Shown in pieces: positions 33,513-42,688 of a stretch of 64,000 nt of DNA (position 1 is its first letter; each line of letters begins with the position of its first letter). Location: the NCBI RefSeq assembly GCF_014655955.1, contig NZ_BNBO01000002.1, positions 372,001 through 436,000 of the forward strand, in the 5' to 3' direction. This DNA is from Kitasatospora indigofera (GTDB lineage: Bacteria > Actinomycetota > Actinomycetes > Streptomycetales > Streptomycetaceae). The notes beneath the pieces were generated by a model. The model saw only the letters and a program-made list of their open reading frames with translations, made no database searches and had not been told where the DNA came from. A program made the translations under genes and the position numbers.

Positions 33513-34466
33513 TCAGGGGCGTCGGCCGGGCCTGGCGAACTTGGCCCGGTAGGCGCGCGGCGTCAGCCCGACCCGTTGCACCAGGTGCCGCCGCAGCGAG
33601 TCCGCCCCGCCCAGGCCGCTCCGCCCGGCGACCTGTTCCACCGACAGGTCCGTCGACTCCAGCAGCTCCCTGGCCCGCTCGATCCGCTGGGTCAGCAGCC
33701 ACTGCAGCGGACTGACGCCCGCCTCGGCCAGGAACCGCCGGTGCAGGGTGCGGACGCTGACCCCGGCGTGCGCGGCCAGCTCCGCCGAGGACAGCGGCCG
33801 GTCCAGGCGGTCCAGCGCCCAGCCCCTGGTCGCCGCCAGCGAACGGCCGTCGGCCGCCGCCACCGGCCGGCCCACCGACTGCTCCTGCCCGCCGTGCCGC
33901 ACCGCCGAGACGACCGTCAGCCGGGCCACCGCGTTGGCCACCGAGGCGCCGTGGTCCGCGCGGACCATGTGCAGGCAGAGGTCGATCCCCGCGGTCAGCC
34001 CGGCGGAGGTCAGCACCGGGCCGTCCTCGACGAACAGGACGTCCGGCAGGACGCGCACCGACGGGAACCGGTGGCCGAGGGCCCCCGCCTGCACCCAGTA
34101 CGTGGTGGCGCTGCGCCCGTCCAGCAGCCCCGCCTGGGCGAGGACGAAAGCACCGGTGCAGATCGAGGCGATCCGGGCGCCCCGCCCGGCCGCCGCCCGG
34201 AGGGCGGCCAGCACCCGGGGGTCGGCCTCGGCCCGCGAGCCCGATCCGGTCACCATCACGGTGTCCGCGCCGGCCAGCACCTCCAGCCCGTGCGGGACGA
34301 CCACCCGCAGGCTTCCCGTGGTCTCCACCGGCCCGGGCTCCGGGGCGCACACCAGTACCTCGTACGCCGGGCCGCCCGCCACCTCGGCCGCGCCGAAGAC
34401 GAGTTCGGGGATGGACAGGTCGAAGGCGGTGACCGGGGCGACGGCCACCACGGCGATCCGATGCAT
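33513..34466 (-). CDS. GlxA-family AraC-type transcriptional regulator
   Basis: 317 residues. N-terminal DJ-1/PfpI-like amidotransferase fold (MHRIAVVAVAPVTAFDLSIPELVFGAAEVAG; nucleophile-elbow region ASICTGAFVLAQAGLLDGRSATTYW) and C-terminal double HTH (RPLSSAELAAHAGVSVRTLHRRFLAEAGVSPLQWLLTQRIERARELLE; GGADSLRRHLVQRVGLTPRAYRAKF). The Cys of the elbow is kept, but members are regulators, not enzymes. Divergent from an NAD-dependent epimerase gene about 200 bases away, its likely target. Confidence 0.92.
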   Translation of the reverse strand: MHRIAVVAVAPVTAFDLSIPELVFGAAEVAGGPAYEVLVCAPEPGPVETTGSLRVVVPHGLEVLAGADTVMVTGSGSRAEADPRVLAALRAAAGRGARIASICTGAFVLAQAGLLDGRSATTYWVQAGALGHRFPSVRVLPDVLFVEDGPVLTSAGLTAGIDLCLHMVRADHGASVANAVARLTVVSAVRHGGQEQSVGRPVAAADGRSLAATRGWALDRLDRPLSSAELAAHAGVSVRTLHRRFLAEAGVSPLQWLLTQRIERARELLESTDLSVEQVAGRSGLGGADSLRRHLVQRVGLTPRAYRAKFARPGRRP

Positions 34467-34662
34467 GGCCAGAACCTCCGGATCCGTGGCAGCCCGGCCA
34501 CTGTTTCACACCGGCGCGCGGGCACAGAGTGGAGCTGTTCCCGAGCGCCCGGCGCACGGCCGCGCTCCCCGCCACGGCCGGGGCCGGAAGTCCGCGCGGG
34601 ACCCCGACCCGGGCCCGTCCCGCGCACAACTCCGCCGCCGTACCACCCTCTTGGAGAGAGCC

Positions 34663-35595
34663 ATGTCCCGCTACGTCGTCCTCGGCGCCGGATCGACCGG
34701 CACCGCCACCGCCCGCCTGCTCGCCGACGAGGGGGAGAGCGTCCGGCTGATCACCCGGGGCGGTTCGGGGCCGGTCCACCCCGGGATCGAGCGGGTCGCC
34801 GCCGACGCCACCGACCCGGACCGCCTCACCGCGCTGGTCGAGGGCGCCACCGCCCTGGTCAACTGCGCGGCGCCGCCGTACGACCGCTGGAAGCAGGAGT
34901 TCCCGCCGCTGGCCGCGTCGCTGCTCACCGCCGCCACGCGGACCGGGGCCGGGTACGTGATGCTCGGCAACGTCTACGCCTACGGGCCGGTGGACGGGCC
35001 GGTCACCGAGTCGCGGCCGCCGGCGCCGGCCGGCGTCAAGGGCGAGCTGCGGGCCGCGATGTGGGCGGACGCGCTGGCCGCGCACCGGGCCGGCCGGGTG
35101 CGGGCGACCGAGGTCCGGGCGGGCAGTTACTTCGGGCCCGGCGCCCAGTCGCTGTTCCTGCTGATGGCCGGCCGGCAGCTGGCCGCCGGCGAGCCCGCCG
35201 CCTACTACGCGGACCTGGACGCGCCGCACAGCTGGGCCGCCCCGGTGGACGTGGCCCGCACCCTGGTCGCGGTGGCCCGGGCCGGCACCGGCTGGGGCGA
35301 GGTCTGGCACGTGCCCAGCTTCGCCACGCTCTCCGCCCGCGAGCTGGCCGCCCGGCTGGCCGCCGCGGCCGGCGCCCCGGCGCCCCGGCTGACCGCGACC
35401 AGTGACCGGGAGCTGGCCGAACTCGCCCTGGACGCACCCGTCCTGGGCGAGGTCGCCGAGATGCGGTACCTCACCCACCGGCCGTTCGTGCTGGACTCCA
35501 CCCGGACCGAGCGGGTGTTCGGCGTCCGGGCCACGCCGGCGGCGGAGGTGGTGGCCGCGGTCGCCGCCGAACTCACCGCCGAACCCGCCGCCTGA
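34663..35595 (+). CDS. NAD-dependent epimerase/dehydratase-family protein
   Basis: 310 residues from ATG at 34663 (GGAGAG upstream). N-terminal Rossmann motif YVVLGAGSTGTATARLL (GxGxxG), Asp after the second strand region, then LVNCAAPPYDRW, YVMLGNVYAYG (Tyr in the short-chain position) and a C-terminal substrate lobe. An atypical SDR; probably binds NAD(P)H. Substrate unknown. Regulated, by layout, by the divergent GlxA-type protein. Confidence 0.85.
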   Translation: MSRYVVLGAGSTGTATARLLADEGESVRLITRGGSGPVHPGIERVAADATDPDRLTALVEGATALVNCAAPPYDRWKQEFPPLAASLLTAATRTGAGYVMLGNVYAYGPVDGPVTESRPPAPAGVKGELRAAMWADALAAHRAGRVRATEVRAGSYFGPGAQSLFLLMAGRQLAAGEPAAYYADLDAPHSWAAPVDVARTLVAVARAGTGWGEVWHVPSFATLSARELAARLAAAAGAPAPRLTATSDRELAELALDAPVLGEVAEMRYLTHRPFVLDSTRTERVFGVRATPAAEVVAAVAAELTAEPAA

Positions 35596-35816
35596 CTCGC
35601 CGGGGGCCTCGCCGCGGACCTCGCGGGGGCCGGCGGCGGGCCGCGGCGGCCGGACCGGGGCAGCCGGGCCGGCGGATCGTGGGGCGGTCCGCCCGGCGAA
35701 CCGGAATGTGAGGTTCGACATGACCGCGGCGCGCCTCGTCCCGAACGCTTGACCGGGCGTGGGGCGGCTGGTCTGCTGGTGCGCCGTCACCCGCCGACCC
35801 GACCCGGGAGTCCACC

Positions 35817-36566
35817 GTGCCCGCCCGCCGCCGCGCCCTGTCCACGACCGCCGCCCTGCTGCTCTCCGCCCTGGCGCTGGCGGGGTGCACCGGCGACCCG
35901 GTGACCTCCGGCGACAGCGCCCCGTCCGGCGGTCGCGGCACCAGCCCGCTGCAGAACCCGGACGGCACCAAGCCCGGTCTGGCGCCGATCACTTCGGCGG
36001 CGGACCTGAGTGCGGCCCGCGACCTGATAGCCAAGGTCCGGACGGCGGCGGCCGGTCCCAAGGACGGCTACGACCGCGACCAGTTCGGGCCCGCCTGGAC
36101 GGACAACGTCGACGGGGTCGCCCTCGGGCACAACAAGTGCGACACCCGCAACGACCTGCTGGCCCGGGACGGCCGGTCGGTCGAGCGCAAGGACGGGTCG
36201 GACTGCACGGTGACCGCGATGACCATCTACGACCCGTACACCGGCAAGACCGTGAAGTGGTCCAAGACGCAGGCGTCGAGGATCCAGATAGACCATGTGA
36301 TGCCGCTGTCCTACGACTGGCAGATGGGCGCCGCCAAGTGGGACAAGGCGAAGCGGGTGCAGATAGCCAACGACCCGCTCAACCTCGTCCCGGCCGACGG
36401 GCAGCAGAACGCGTCGAAGGGCGACTCGGGGCCGTCCGTCTGGCTGCCCGCCGCCACGGCCGTCCGGTGCTCGTACGTCGTCCGCTTCGCGCAGGTCTCG
36501 CTGAAGTACGCCCTGCCCGTCACCGAGGCGGACAAGAAGGCGATGCTCCAGCAGTGCGGGGGCTGA
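35817..36566 (+). CDS. Secreted HNH endonuclease lipoprotein (GmrSD-C/DUF1524-like)
   Basis: 249 residues from GTG at 35817. Lipoprotein signal ALSTTAALLLSALALAGCTG (Cys about residue 23). The mature part carries an HNH fold: RDQFGPAWTDNVDGVALGHNKCDTRNDLLARD, the beta-beta-alpha metal motif RIQIDHVMPLSYDWQMGAAKWD and RVQIANDPLNLVPADGQQNASKGD. Extracellular nuclease, possibly for nutrient scavenging or DNA release in development. Two disulphide candidates (KCD...DC; RCSY...QCGG). Monocistronic. Confidence 0.9.
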   Translation: MPARRRALSTTAALLLSALALAGCTGDPVTSGDSAPSGGRGTSPLQNPDGTKPGLAPITSAADLSAARDLIAKVRTAAAGPKDGYDRDQFGPAWTDNVDGVALGHNKCDTRNDLLARDGRSVERKDGSDCTVTAMTIYDPYTGKTVKWSKTQASRIQIDHVMPLSYDWQMGAAKWDKAKRVQIANDPLNLVPADGQQNASKGDSGPSVWLPAATAVRCSYVVRFAQVSLKYALPVTEADKKAMLQQCGG

Positions 36567-36608
36567 CGGCCCCCGGCGTCGGACCGGGCGCCGGACCGGC
36601 CGTCGTTG

Positions 36609-37445
36609 TCAGGACCAGTGCGCCGGGCGGGTCAGCGCGGCCGGCAGCCGGGTGGCGGCGTCGCCCTTCGCGGCGTTCAGCTGGGCCTGGGTCAGGAAGA
36701 TGCTGCCGGTGAGGTCGGCGCCGCCGATCCTGGCGTCCCGGAAGTCGGCACCGATCAGGTCGGCGCCGCGCAGGTCGGCGCCGGTGAGGTCGGCGGCGAT
36801 CAGGTAGGCGCCGCGCAGGTTGGCGCCCCGCAGGTCGGCCTTGCGGAGCCGGGCGCCGATCAGGTCGGCGCCGCGGTGGTCCTTGGCCTTGCGTCCGGCG
36901 GTGGCGCGGTGGAGTTCGCTGGTGCGCAGCAGCAGTTCGTTGACGCGCCCGCGGTGGGCGGCGACGTCCAGCCCGGCGAGGTCGTCGGCGCTCTGCCGGG
37001 TGAGCCGCTCGGTGTCGTCGAGCGCGCCGCGCAGGTCGGCGTGCACCGGACGGGCGGCCGGCAGGGTGAGCGCCTCGGTCAGGTACCAGAGCAGTTCGTG
37101 GAGCTGCCGGACGACCGGGAACACCTCGAACATCTGCCGCGAGGTCTCCGGGGCCTGCCGCCAGTCGCGCCCGCCGAAGGTCACCTGGGAGACCTGCTGC
37201 CCGGCGCCGAAGCAGTCGTACACCGTGCAGCCCTGGAAGCCCTCCTGGCGCAGCCGGGTGTGGATGCCGCAGCGGAAGTCGGCCTGGAGGTTCTTGCAGG
37301 GCTTGCCCGCCTCCTTGCCGACGGCGAAGTCCGCCGAGGCGGCGAAGGGCAGGGCCACGCAGCAGAGCCCGAAGCAGTTCGAGCAGTCGGCCCGCAGGTC
37401 GGGGCGGCTCTCGGCGGGTGGTGCGGCGGTGCGGTCCTCGGACAC
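36609..37445 (-). CDS. Pentapeptide-repeat protein with N-terminal Cys cluster
   Basis: 278 residues. The N-terminal part is Cys-rich: CSNCFGLCC (about 22-30), [30 protein letters not shown], which could bind a metal or cluster. A helical middle follows, then about 12 pentapeptides A(D/N)LxG (about 195-255; [20 protein letters not shown]...) forming a right-handed quadrilateral helix. Some pentapeptide proteins mimic DNA and protect gyrase; here the role is unknown. The combination of Cys cluster and pentapeptides is recurrent in streptomycetes. Confidence 0.85.
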   Translation of the reverse strand: MSEDRTAAPPAESRPDLRADCSNCFGLCCVALPFAASADFAVGKEAGKPCKNLQADFRCGIHTRLRQEGFQGCTVYDCFGAGQQVSQVTFGGRDWRQAPETSRQMFEVFPVVRQLHELLWYLTEALTLPAARPVHADLRGALDDTERLTRQSADDLAGLDVAAHRGRVNELLLRTSELHRATAGRKAKDHRGADLIGARLRKADLRGANLRGAYLIAADLTGADLRGADLIGADFRDARIGGADLTGSIFLTQAQLNAAKGDAATRLPAALTRPAHWS

Positions 37446-37509
37446 TGCGTGGGGGTCCCTCGTGCGTGGATCGGTGGTGCTGTCTGGTCCGGATCGTACC
37501 GCGCACGAG

Positions 37510-37543
37510 GGTGGGGCGGTCCGCTGTCGCGGTCCGCCCCACC
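37510..37543. terminator. Hairpin terminator downstream of GT39-like gene
   Basis: GGTGGGGCGG (37510-37519) pairs with CCGCCCCACC (37534-37543); the loop contains a second short pairing. It lies 50 bases after the glycosyltransferase stop. Confidence 0.7.
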
Positions 37544-37593
37544 TTCGTCCCGTCCCGCCGTTCCCGGCCGGCCGTCCCGTCGCGCGGGGCCGG

Positions 37594-40008
37594 TCAGCCG
37601 GTGGGGGCCGTCAGGTCGTAGATCGTCGCGTTGCCGACGGTCTTGGCGGTGAAGTGCGACGCCACCCAGGTGGCGATCTCCGAGGACTCGGACGAACCGC
37701 CCATGCCGCCGCCCGTGCCGCCCGGCATCCCGCCGCCGGTGGTACCTGCCGCGCCGGTGGTACCTGCCGCGCCGGTGGCACCCGCCGTGCCGGCGGCCCC
37801 GTTCTCGGCGCCGGCCGCGGCGGTGGTGCGGCCGCCCGTCCCGCCGCCCATGCCGCCGCCGATGAAGTAGTGGATCTTCCCCTCGTTCACGTACTGCTGG
37901 AAGGCGCTCAGGGTCAGCGAGGGGTCGGTGCCGTTGAAGCCGCCGAGCGCCATCACGGGCTCGCCGGTGGCCAGCTGGTAGCTGGCCTGGTTCTGCGAGC
38001 CGACCGCCGCCGCGACCCAGGTGTACCGGCCGGCGTCCTGCTTCAGCAGGTTCGCGAGTTCACTGCCGACCTGGGCACCGTTGAGCAGGCCGCCCATGCC
38101 GCCGCCCGTGCCGCCGCCCCGGCCGCCGAAGCCGCCCTGCGGCATCCCCGGGAAGCCGTTCTGACCGCCCGGCAGCGTCTGGCCGTTCTGACCCTGGCCG
38201 TTCTGGCCCTGGCCGTTCTGGCCCTGGCCGGGCAGGCCCTGGGCGTTCTGCCCCTGCGGCATCCCGGGGAAGCCGTTCTGGCCCTGGCCGAGCTGCCCCT
38301 GGCGCTGGCCCGTGCCCGGGAACTCCATGGCGCCCCCGCGCCCGCCGAAGCCGCCGCGCCCGCCGCCGGGGCCGAAGCCCCCGCCCTGCACCTGCGGTCC
38401 GGCCGTCACGATCGACCCCGAGTGCCCGGTGGACACCGTGTCCACGGCGTACGCCGCCGGGCCGCCCAGCGCCGCCGCCAGGCCGACCAGCCCGGTCACC
38501 GCGGCCAGCCGGGCCGTCAGCCGGCCCGCCAGCAGCAGGGCCGCGGCCGCGGCGAGTCCGCCGGTCAGCACCGCCCAGCGCAGCCAGGGCAGGAAGTCCG
38601 CGCTGCGCCCGAGCAGGACGTACGACCAGACCGCGGTGACGGCGAGGGTCGCGCTCAGCACCGCCGCGTACGGCAGCCGGTGCCGGACCCGCCAGAGGCC
38701 GTCCACGCCCATGCCCACCAGCGCGGCGACCGCGGGGACGAGGGCCACCGTGTAGTACTGGTGGAAGATCCCCGACATGAAGCTGAAGGTCAGCGCGGTG
38801 CAGACCAGCCAGCCGCCCCAGACCAGGAAGGCCGCCCGGGCGCTGTCGGTCCGCGGGAAGCGCCGGGTCGCCCAGAGGCCGAGGACCAGCAGGATCAGCG
38901 CGGCCGGCATCAGCCAGGCGATCTGGCCGCCGATGTCGCCGTCGAAGAGCCGGGTGATGCCGGTGCTGCCCCACATGCCGCCACCGCCGCCCGCACCGCC
39001 GCCGCCACCGCCGACGCTGCCGGTCTCGTTGCCGGTGATCCGGCCGAAGCCGTTGTAGCCGAAGGTCACCGACAGGAAGCTGTTGTCCTGCGAGCCGCCG
39101 ATGTACGGCCGGTCGGCCGCCGGGACGAGCTGCACGACCGCCACCCACCAGCCGGCCGAGACGACCGTCGCCAGCGCGCCGAGGAGCAGCTGCCGCACCC
39201 GCCGGCCGAGGCCGGCCGGCGCCACCACCAGGTAGATCAGGGCGAAGGCCGGCAGCACCAGGAAGGCCTGGAGGGTCTTGGTGAGGAAGCCGAAGCCGAA
39301 CATCACGCCGGTGAAGAGCATCCAGCGGGTGCTCGCCGTCTCGGTGGCCCGCAGCACGCCGTAGGCGGCCAGGGTGAGCAGCAGCACCAGCAGCGCGTCC
39401 GGGTTGTTGAACCGGAACATCAGCGCCGCGACCGGGGTGAGGGCCAGCGCGCCGCCGGCCACCAGGCCGCCCAGCGGCGAGAAGCGCCGGCGCACCGCCG
39501 CGTACACGGTGCCGACGGTGGCGACCGCCATCAGGACCTGCGGGGCCAGGATCGCCCACGAGCTCAGGCCGAAGATCCGCACCGAGAGGGCCATCGGCCA
39601 GAGCGACATCGGCGGCTTGTCGACGGTGATGAAGTTCGCCGCGTCCGAGGAGCCGTAGAAGAAGGCCTTCCAGCTCTGGCTGCCGGCCTGGACGGCGGCG
39701 GAGTAGAAGGAGTTCGCCCAGCCGGAGGCGCTCAGGTTCCAGAAGTAGAGGACGGCCGTCGCCGCCAGCAGGCCGAGGAAGGCCGGCCGGGCCCACCGCG
39801 GGTCGTCCGCGCGGCCGCGCCAGGTGCGGGCCGGCAGGGTGCGCAGGCGCCCGCCCCAGGACGCCGGACCCTTCGGGCCGCGCGGCGGCAGGGCGGCGGG
39901 CGGGAAGATCGGGTCGACCGTGGCGCGCGCCGGGGCCTGCGGCGGCGGGTAGTTCGCAGCCTCGGGCCACGGGTCGCTGGTCGGAGGGAAGGAACTGGTC
40001 GTGGTCAT
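37594..40008 (-). CDS. GT39/ArnT-like polytopic glycosyltransferase with Gly/Gln-rich extension
   Basis: 804 residues. Cytoplasmic Pro-rich start, then about 11-13 helices. The first extracytoplasmic loop has [43 protein letters not shown], the dolichol/polyprenyl-phosphate-mannose transferase type loop. Other landmarks are [22 protein letters not shown] and [17 protein letters not shown]. An external Gly/Gln low-complexity segment (about 540-640; [17 protein letters not shown]) precedes a soluble C-terminal domain ([43 protein letters not shown]). Uses a lipid-linked sugar to modify an envelope component; sugar and acceptor unknown. Confidence 0.88.
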   Translation of the reverse strand: MTTTSSFPPTSDPWPEAANYPPPQAPARATVDPIFPPAALPPRGPKGPASWGGRLRTLPARTWRGRADDPRWARPAFLGLLAATAVLYFWNLSASGWANSFYSAAVQAGSQSWKAFFYGSSDAANFITVDKPPMSLWPMALSVRIFGLSSWAILAPQVLMAVATVGTVYAAVRRRFSPLGGLVAGGALALTPVAALMFRFNNPDALLVLLLTLAAYGVLRATETASTRWMLFTGVMFGFGFLTKTLQAFLVLPAFALIYLVVAPAGLGRRVRQLLLGALATVVSAGWWVAVVQLVPAADRPYIGGSQDNSFLSVTFGYNGFGRITGNETGSVGGGGGGAGGGGGMWGSTGITRLFDGDIGGQIAWLMPAALILLVLGLWATRRFPRTDSARAAFLVWGGWLVCTALTFSFMSGIFHQYYTVALVPAVAALVGMGVDGLWRVRHRLPYAAVLSATLAVTAVWSYVLLGRSADFLPWLRWAVLTGGLAAAAALLLAGRLTARLAAVTGLVGLAAALGGPAAYAVDTVSTGHSGSIVTAGPQVQGGGFGPGGGRGGFGGRGGAMEFPGTGQRQGQLGQGQNGFPGMPQGQNAQGLPGQGQNGQGQNGQGQNGQTLPGGQNGFPGMPQGGFGGRGGGTGGGMGGLLNGAQVGSELANLLKQDAGRYTWVAAAVGSQNQASYQLATGEPVMALGGFNGTDPSLTLSAFQQYVNEGKIHYFIGGGMGGGTGGRTTAAAGAENGAAGTAGATGAAGTTGAAGTTGGGMPGGTGGGMGGSSESSEIATWVASHFTAKTVGNATIYDLTAPTG

Positions 40009-40206
40009 GGGAATACGCTCGGCCGGGTGGCTGAGAGCATCATGAGACCCGGCTATGAGTGGCCTGTGATCTTGCCAGGATCATCCGGCGGGGGTGACCT
40101 GAGCCCGCCGGGAGCCCGCCGGGAGCCCGCCGGGCCTTCGCCGGACCGGCCGGCCGGGGCGCGTCCCGGCCCACCGCCCGGCCTGCGCCCGGGGCCGGTC
40201 CGCCGG
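40009..40206. other. Short intergenic region with triple direct repeat
   Basis: Between the esterase stop and the glycosyltransferase start, same strand. Bases about 40099-40135 hold three tandem copies of GAGCCCGCCGG. Confidence 0.5.
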
Positions 40207-41331
40207 TCAGGCCGGGGCCCCCTGGGGGACCGTCAGGTGCTTGCCGAGCCACTCCAGGGCGGGCGGGATCTCCCGGGTCCAGGTGTGGAAGTTGTGGCCG
40301 CCGGTGTCCAGGGTGATGGTGGACAGCACGGTGGGGGCCTTGAAGGCGCCCACCATGGCCTGGGTCTCCTGGTAGTTGTTCTCGTCGTAGCTGGTGGCCA
40401 GCAGCAGGGCGACCGGGGCGGCCGGCTTGTTCCGGAGCCGCCAGACCAGGTCGTTCTCCTGCTTGAGCCGGTCGTCCCCCGCGAACAGGTCGCCGGTGGT
40501 CTGGTCGATCGGCGCCGTGTAGTAGCCGGACAGCGAGATCGCCGAGCGGTACGCGTCGGGCTTGCGCAGGGCGAACTTCAACGCGCAGTACCCGCCGGTG
40601 GAGTTGCCGATCACGGCCCGCGCGCCGGGGTCGTCGGCGATCCGGTAGGTGGTGGCGAGCGCCTTCGGCAGGTCGGCGGTGAAGAAGGTCTCGACCTGCG
40701 GGCCGCCGGGCACGTCCATGCACTCGGTGTCCCGGTTTCCGGCGATCGTCGGGCGCATCAGCACCAGGACGGTCGGCGGGAGCTTCTTCTGCTCGATGGC
40801 CTGCAGCGTGGACGCCGGGTAGTGCATCAGCGAGATGAGCTTCTCGGCCGAACCGGGGTAGCCGGCCAGCACCAGGGCCATCGGGAAGGCGTGCTTGGCG
40901 TACTGGGGCTGGAAGTACTGCGGCGGCAGGTAGACGTACGCCTCGCTGCGCAGGCCGCTGGCGGCCCCGTTCACGTCGATCCTCTGGATCAGGCCCGAGC
41001 GTTCCCGCACCGATCCCTGGGCGGAGTAGACCCGCTGTTCACCCATCACGGCCACCGCGGCGTTGGGCCGGTGGTCGACCACGGTGCCGGGCCCGCCGTC
41101 GGAGCCGAGCAGGTCGCTCCAGGAGCTGTAGAAGCCGAAGTAGCCGTTGGCGATGAGGCCCATCGCGACCAGGACGGCCAGCTGGGTGGCGAGGAAGGCC
41201 CCGATCCGGCCGAGCCAGTCCTTCCAGGTCCGGCCGCCGAATCTCGGCCAGAGCCACATGGTGGCGGCGAACACGGCGATCGCCACGAGGACGGCGATGA
41301 TCTGCAACGGGAGTCCGGTGAGCCTGAACAC
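40207..41331 (-). CDS. Membrane-anchored antigen-85-like esterase
   Basis: About 374 residues; the GTG at 41331 is the last start before the first helix, but its ribosome site (GGGA) is too close, so the start is uncertain. Two N-terminal helices (LPLQIIAVLVAIAVFAATMWLW; IGAFLATQLAVLVAMGLIANGYFGF), then an exported alpha/beta-hydrolase of the esterase D/mycolyltransferase type: RIDVNGAASGLRSEAYVYLPPQY, nucleophile GNSTGGYCALKFAL and catalytic-His segment TGGHNFHTWTREIPPALEWLGKHL. Likely ester hydrolysis or acyl transfer at the cell surface. Upstream of, and same strand as, the GT39-like gene. Confidence 0.85.
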   Translation of the reverse strand: MFRLTGLPLQIIAVLVAIAVFAATMWLWPRFGGRTWKDWLGRIGAFLATQLAVLVAMGLIANGYFGFYSSWSDLLGSDGGPGTVVDHRPNAAVAVMGEQRVYSAQGSVRERSGLIQRIDVNGAASGLRSEAYVYLPPQYFQPQYAKHAFPMALVLAGYPGSAEKLISLMHYPASTLQAIEQKKLPPTVLVLMRPTIAGNRDTECMDVPGGPQVETFFTADLPKALATTYRIADDPGARAVIGNSTGGYCALKFALRKPDAYRSAISLSGYYTAPIDQTTGDLFAGDDRLKQENDLVWRLRNKPAAPVALLLATSYDENNYQETQAMVGAFKAPTVLSTITLDTGGHNFHTWTREIPPALEWLGKHLTVPQGAPA

Positions 41332-41498
41332 TCCCTGATCGTAGTGGACCGGCAGGTGCGCCCCTGTGCGCGCCCCTTGCGCGCCCTGTGCTGCTCCCGG
41401 CCGCCCCGCGGGCCCGCCCGAATCGAGTTGACCGGTTCCGCGCGGCCCGGGACCATCATGACGGGGACCAGCACCAACAAGGCAACGGGGGGCCTGTC

Positions 41499-42575
41499 TT
41501 GGCCGAAGCACGCGGGACGTCGGACAGCACGTCGGACACCGTCACGAGGACCGCACGGGGCACGGCCGCGGACGGCGGCCCTGGCACCATCACGACCGCC
41601 GCGCCGGTCCGTACCCGGAGCACCCGGCGCGCGCTGGCCGCCGCGTCCCTGCTGGCCGCCGGCGCCCTGGTGCTGGCCGGGTGCAGCGGTGGTTCGACGG
41701 GGTCCGGCCCCGGTGCCGGGCGGACGGCCGCCGCGCCGCCCGTCTCCACCCCGCCGCCCGTCCCGACGCCGACCCCGACCCCGTACGGGCCGGTGCTGGC
41801 CAAGTGGATCGGGCCGCTGGACGCCGAGCTCGCGAAACTGCCGCAGGCCGCCGACCTGATCGCGCTGGGGGCCGCGCTGAAGGAGGTCGGCTCCAAGGCC
41901 GTGCTGGCGGGCGCCGGTCTGAAGCTGGCCACCGAGCCGGCGGCCGCCTCCGCCGCGCACCGGCAACTGCTGGTCGCGCTGGACGCGCTCAGCGACCACA
42001 TCGACACCGTCCAGGACGAGATCCACAGCGGCAAGTACTGTGCGACCGGCTCCGCCCTGGCGCGCTTCGGCCAGGCCGAGGCGCTGACGACCATTCCGGC
42101 CGCGCTGGCGGCCCTCGCCGCGGCCGGCTACCCGGCGACCCTGACCGTGCCGGCGACCGGCCAGCTCCAGCAGCGGGCGCTCGACAACGGCACCATGGTG
42201 CGCGAGGGCAGTCTCGACGGCCGGGGTGAGCTGAGCATCGAGAACGGCGGCAGCGGCGACGCGGTGCTCTCGCTCGCGAAGGACGGCAAGTCGGTCCACT
42301 CGGTCTACGTCGGCAAGGGCCAGACCGCCAAGTTCAAGGGCATCGAGGACGGCACCTACGAGGTCTTCTTCGCGGGCGGCTCCGACTGGGACCCGGCCAC
42401 CAAGGCGTTCACCCAGGGTTGCGACTTCAGCAAGTTCGACGAGCCGTTGGAGTTCAAGACCACCCGGACGTCCTCCGAGATCCGCTGGAGCACCTGGACG
42501 CTCAGCCTGCAGGCGGTGGTCGGCGGCAACGCCAGGACCACTGACGTACCGGCAGGCTCCTACCCGCAGCCGTGA
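41499..42575 (+). CDS. Lipoprotein, hypothetical
   Basis: 358 residues from TTG at 41499, preceded by ACGGGGGG; no ATG or GTG is well placed. Twin-Arg-like signal with lipobox (RRALAAASLLAAGALVLAGCSG). The mature part has a Pro/Thr linker, a helical domain (LDAELAKLPQAADLIALGAALKEVGSKAVLAGAG) and a C-terminal beta domain (SLAKDGKSVHSVYVGKGQTAKFKGIEDGTYEVFFAGGSDWDP...STWTLSL), a common surface module in streptomycetes. Function unknown. Divergent from the esterase. Confidence 0.8.
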   Translation: MAEARGTSDSTSDTVTRTARGTAADGGPGTITTAAPVRTRSTRRALAAASLLAAGALVLAGCSGGSTGSGPGAGRTAAAPPVSTPPPVPTPTPTPYGPVLAKWIGPLDAELAKLPQAADLIALGAALKEVGSKAVLAGAGLKLATEPAAASAAHRQLLVALDALSDHIDTVQDEIHSGKYCATGSALARFGQAEALTTIPAALAALAAAGYPATLTVPATGQLQQRALDNGTMVREGSLDGRGELSIENGGSGDAVLSLAKDGKSVHSVYVGKGQTAKFKGIEDGTYEVFFAGGSDWDPATKAFTQGCDFSKFDEPLEFKTTRTSSEIRWSTWTLSLQAVVGGNARTTDVPAGSYPQP

Positions 42576-42688
42576 CGGCGGGGCGGGCCGGCCCGTACGC
42601 GCCGGCCCGCCCGTCCGCCGGCGATCCGTCCGTCCGCCGCGGGTGCCGGACCGTCAGCCCCGGCGGCCCCCACACAGGTCGGCCGCCG

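Noticed and set aside
36820..41859. A 1679-codon open frame on the plus strand
   Set aside because: It lies antisense to the pentapeptide, GT39 and esterase genes; its translation is Arg/Gly/Ala/Gln-rich without any domain. Long antisense frames are expected at this GC content.
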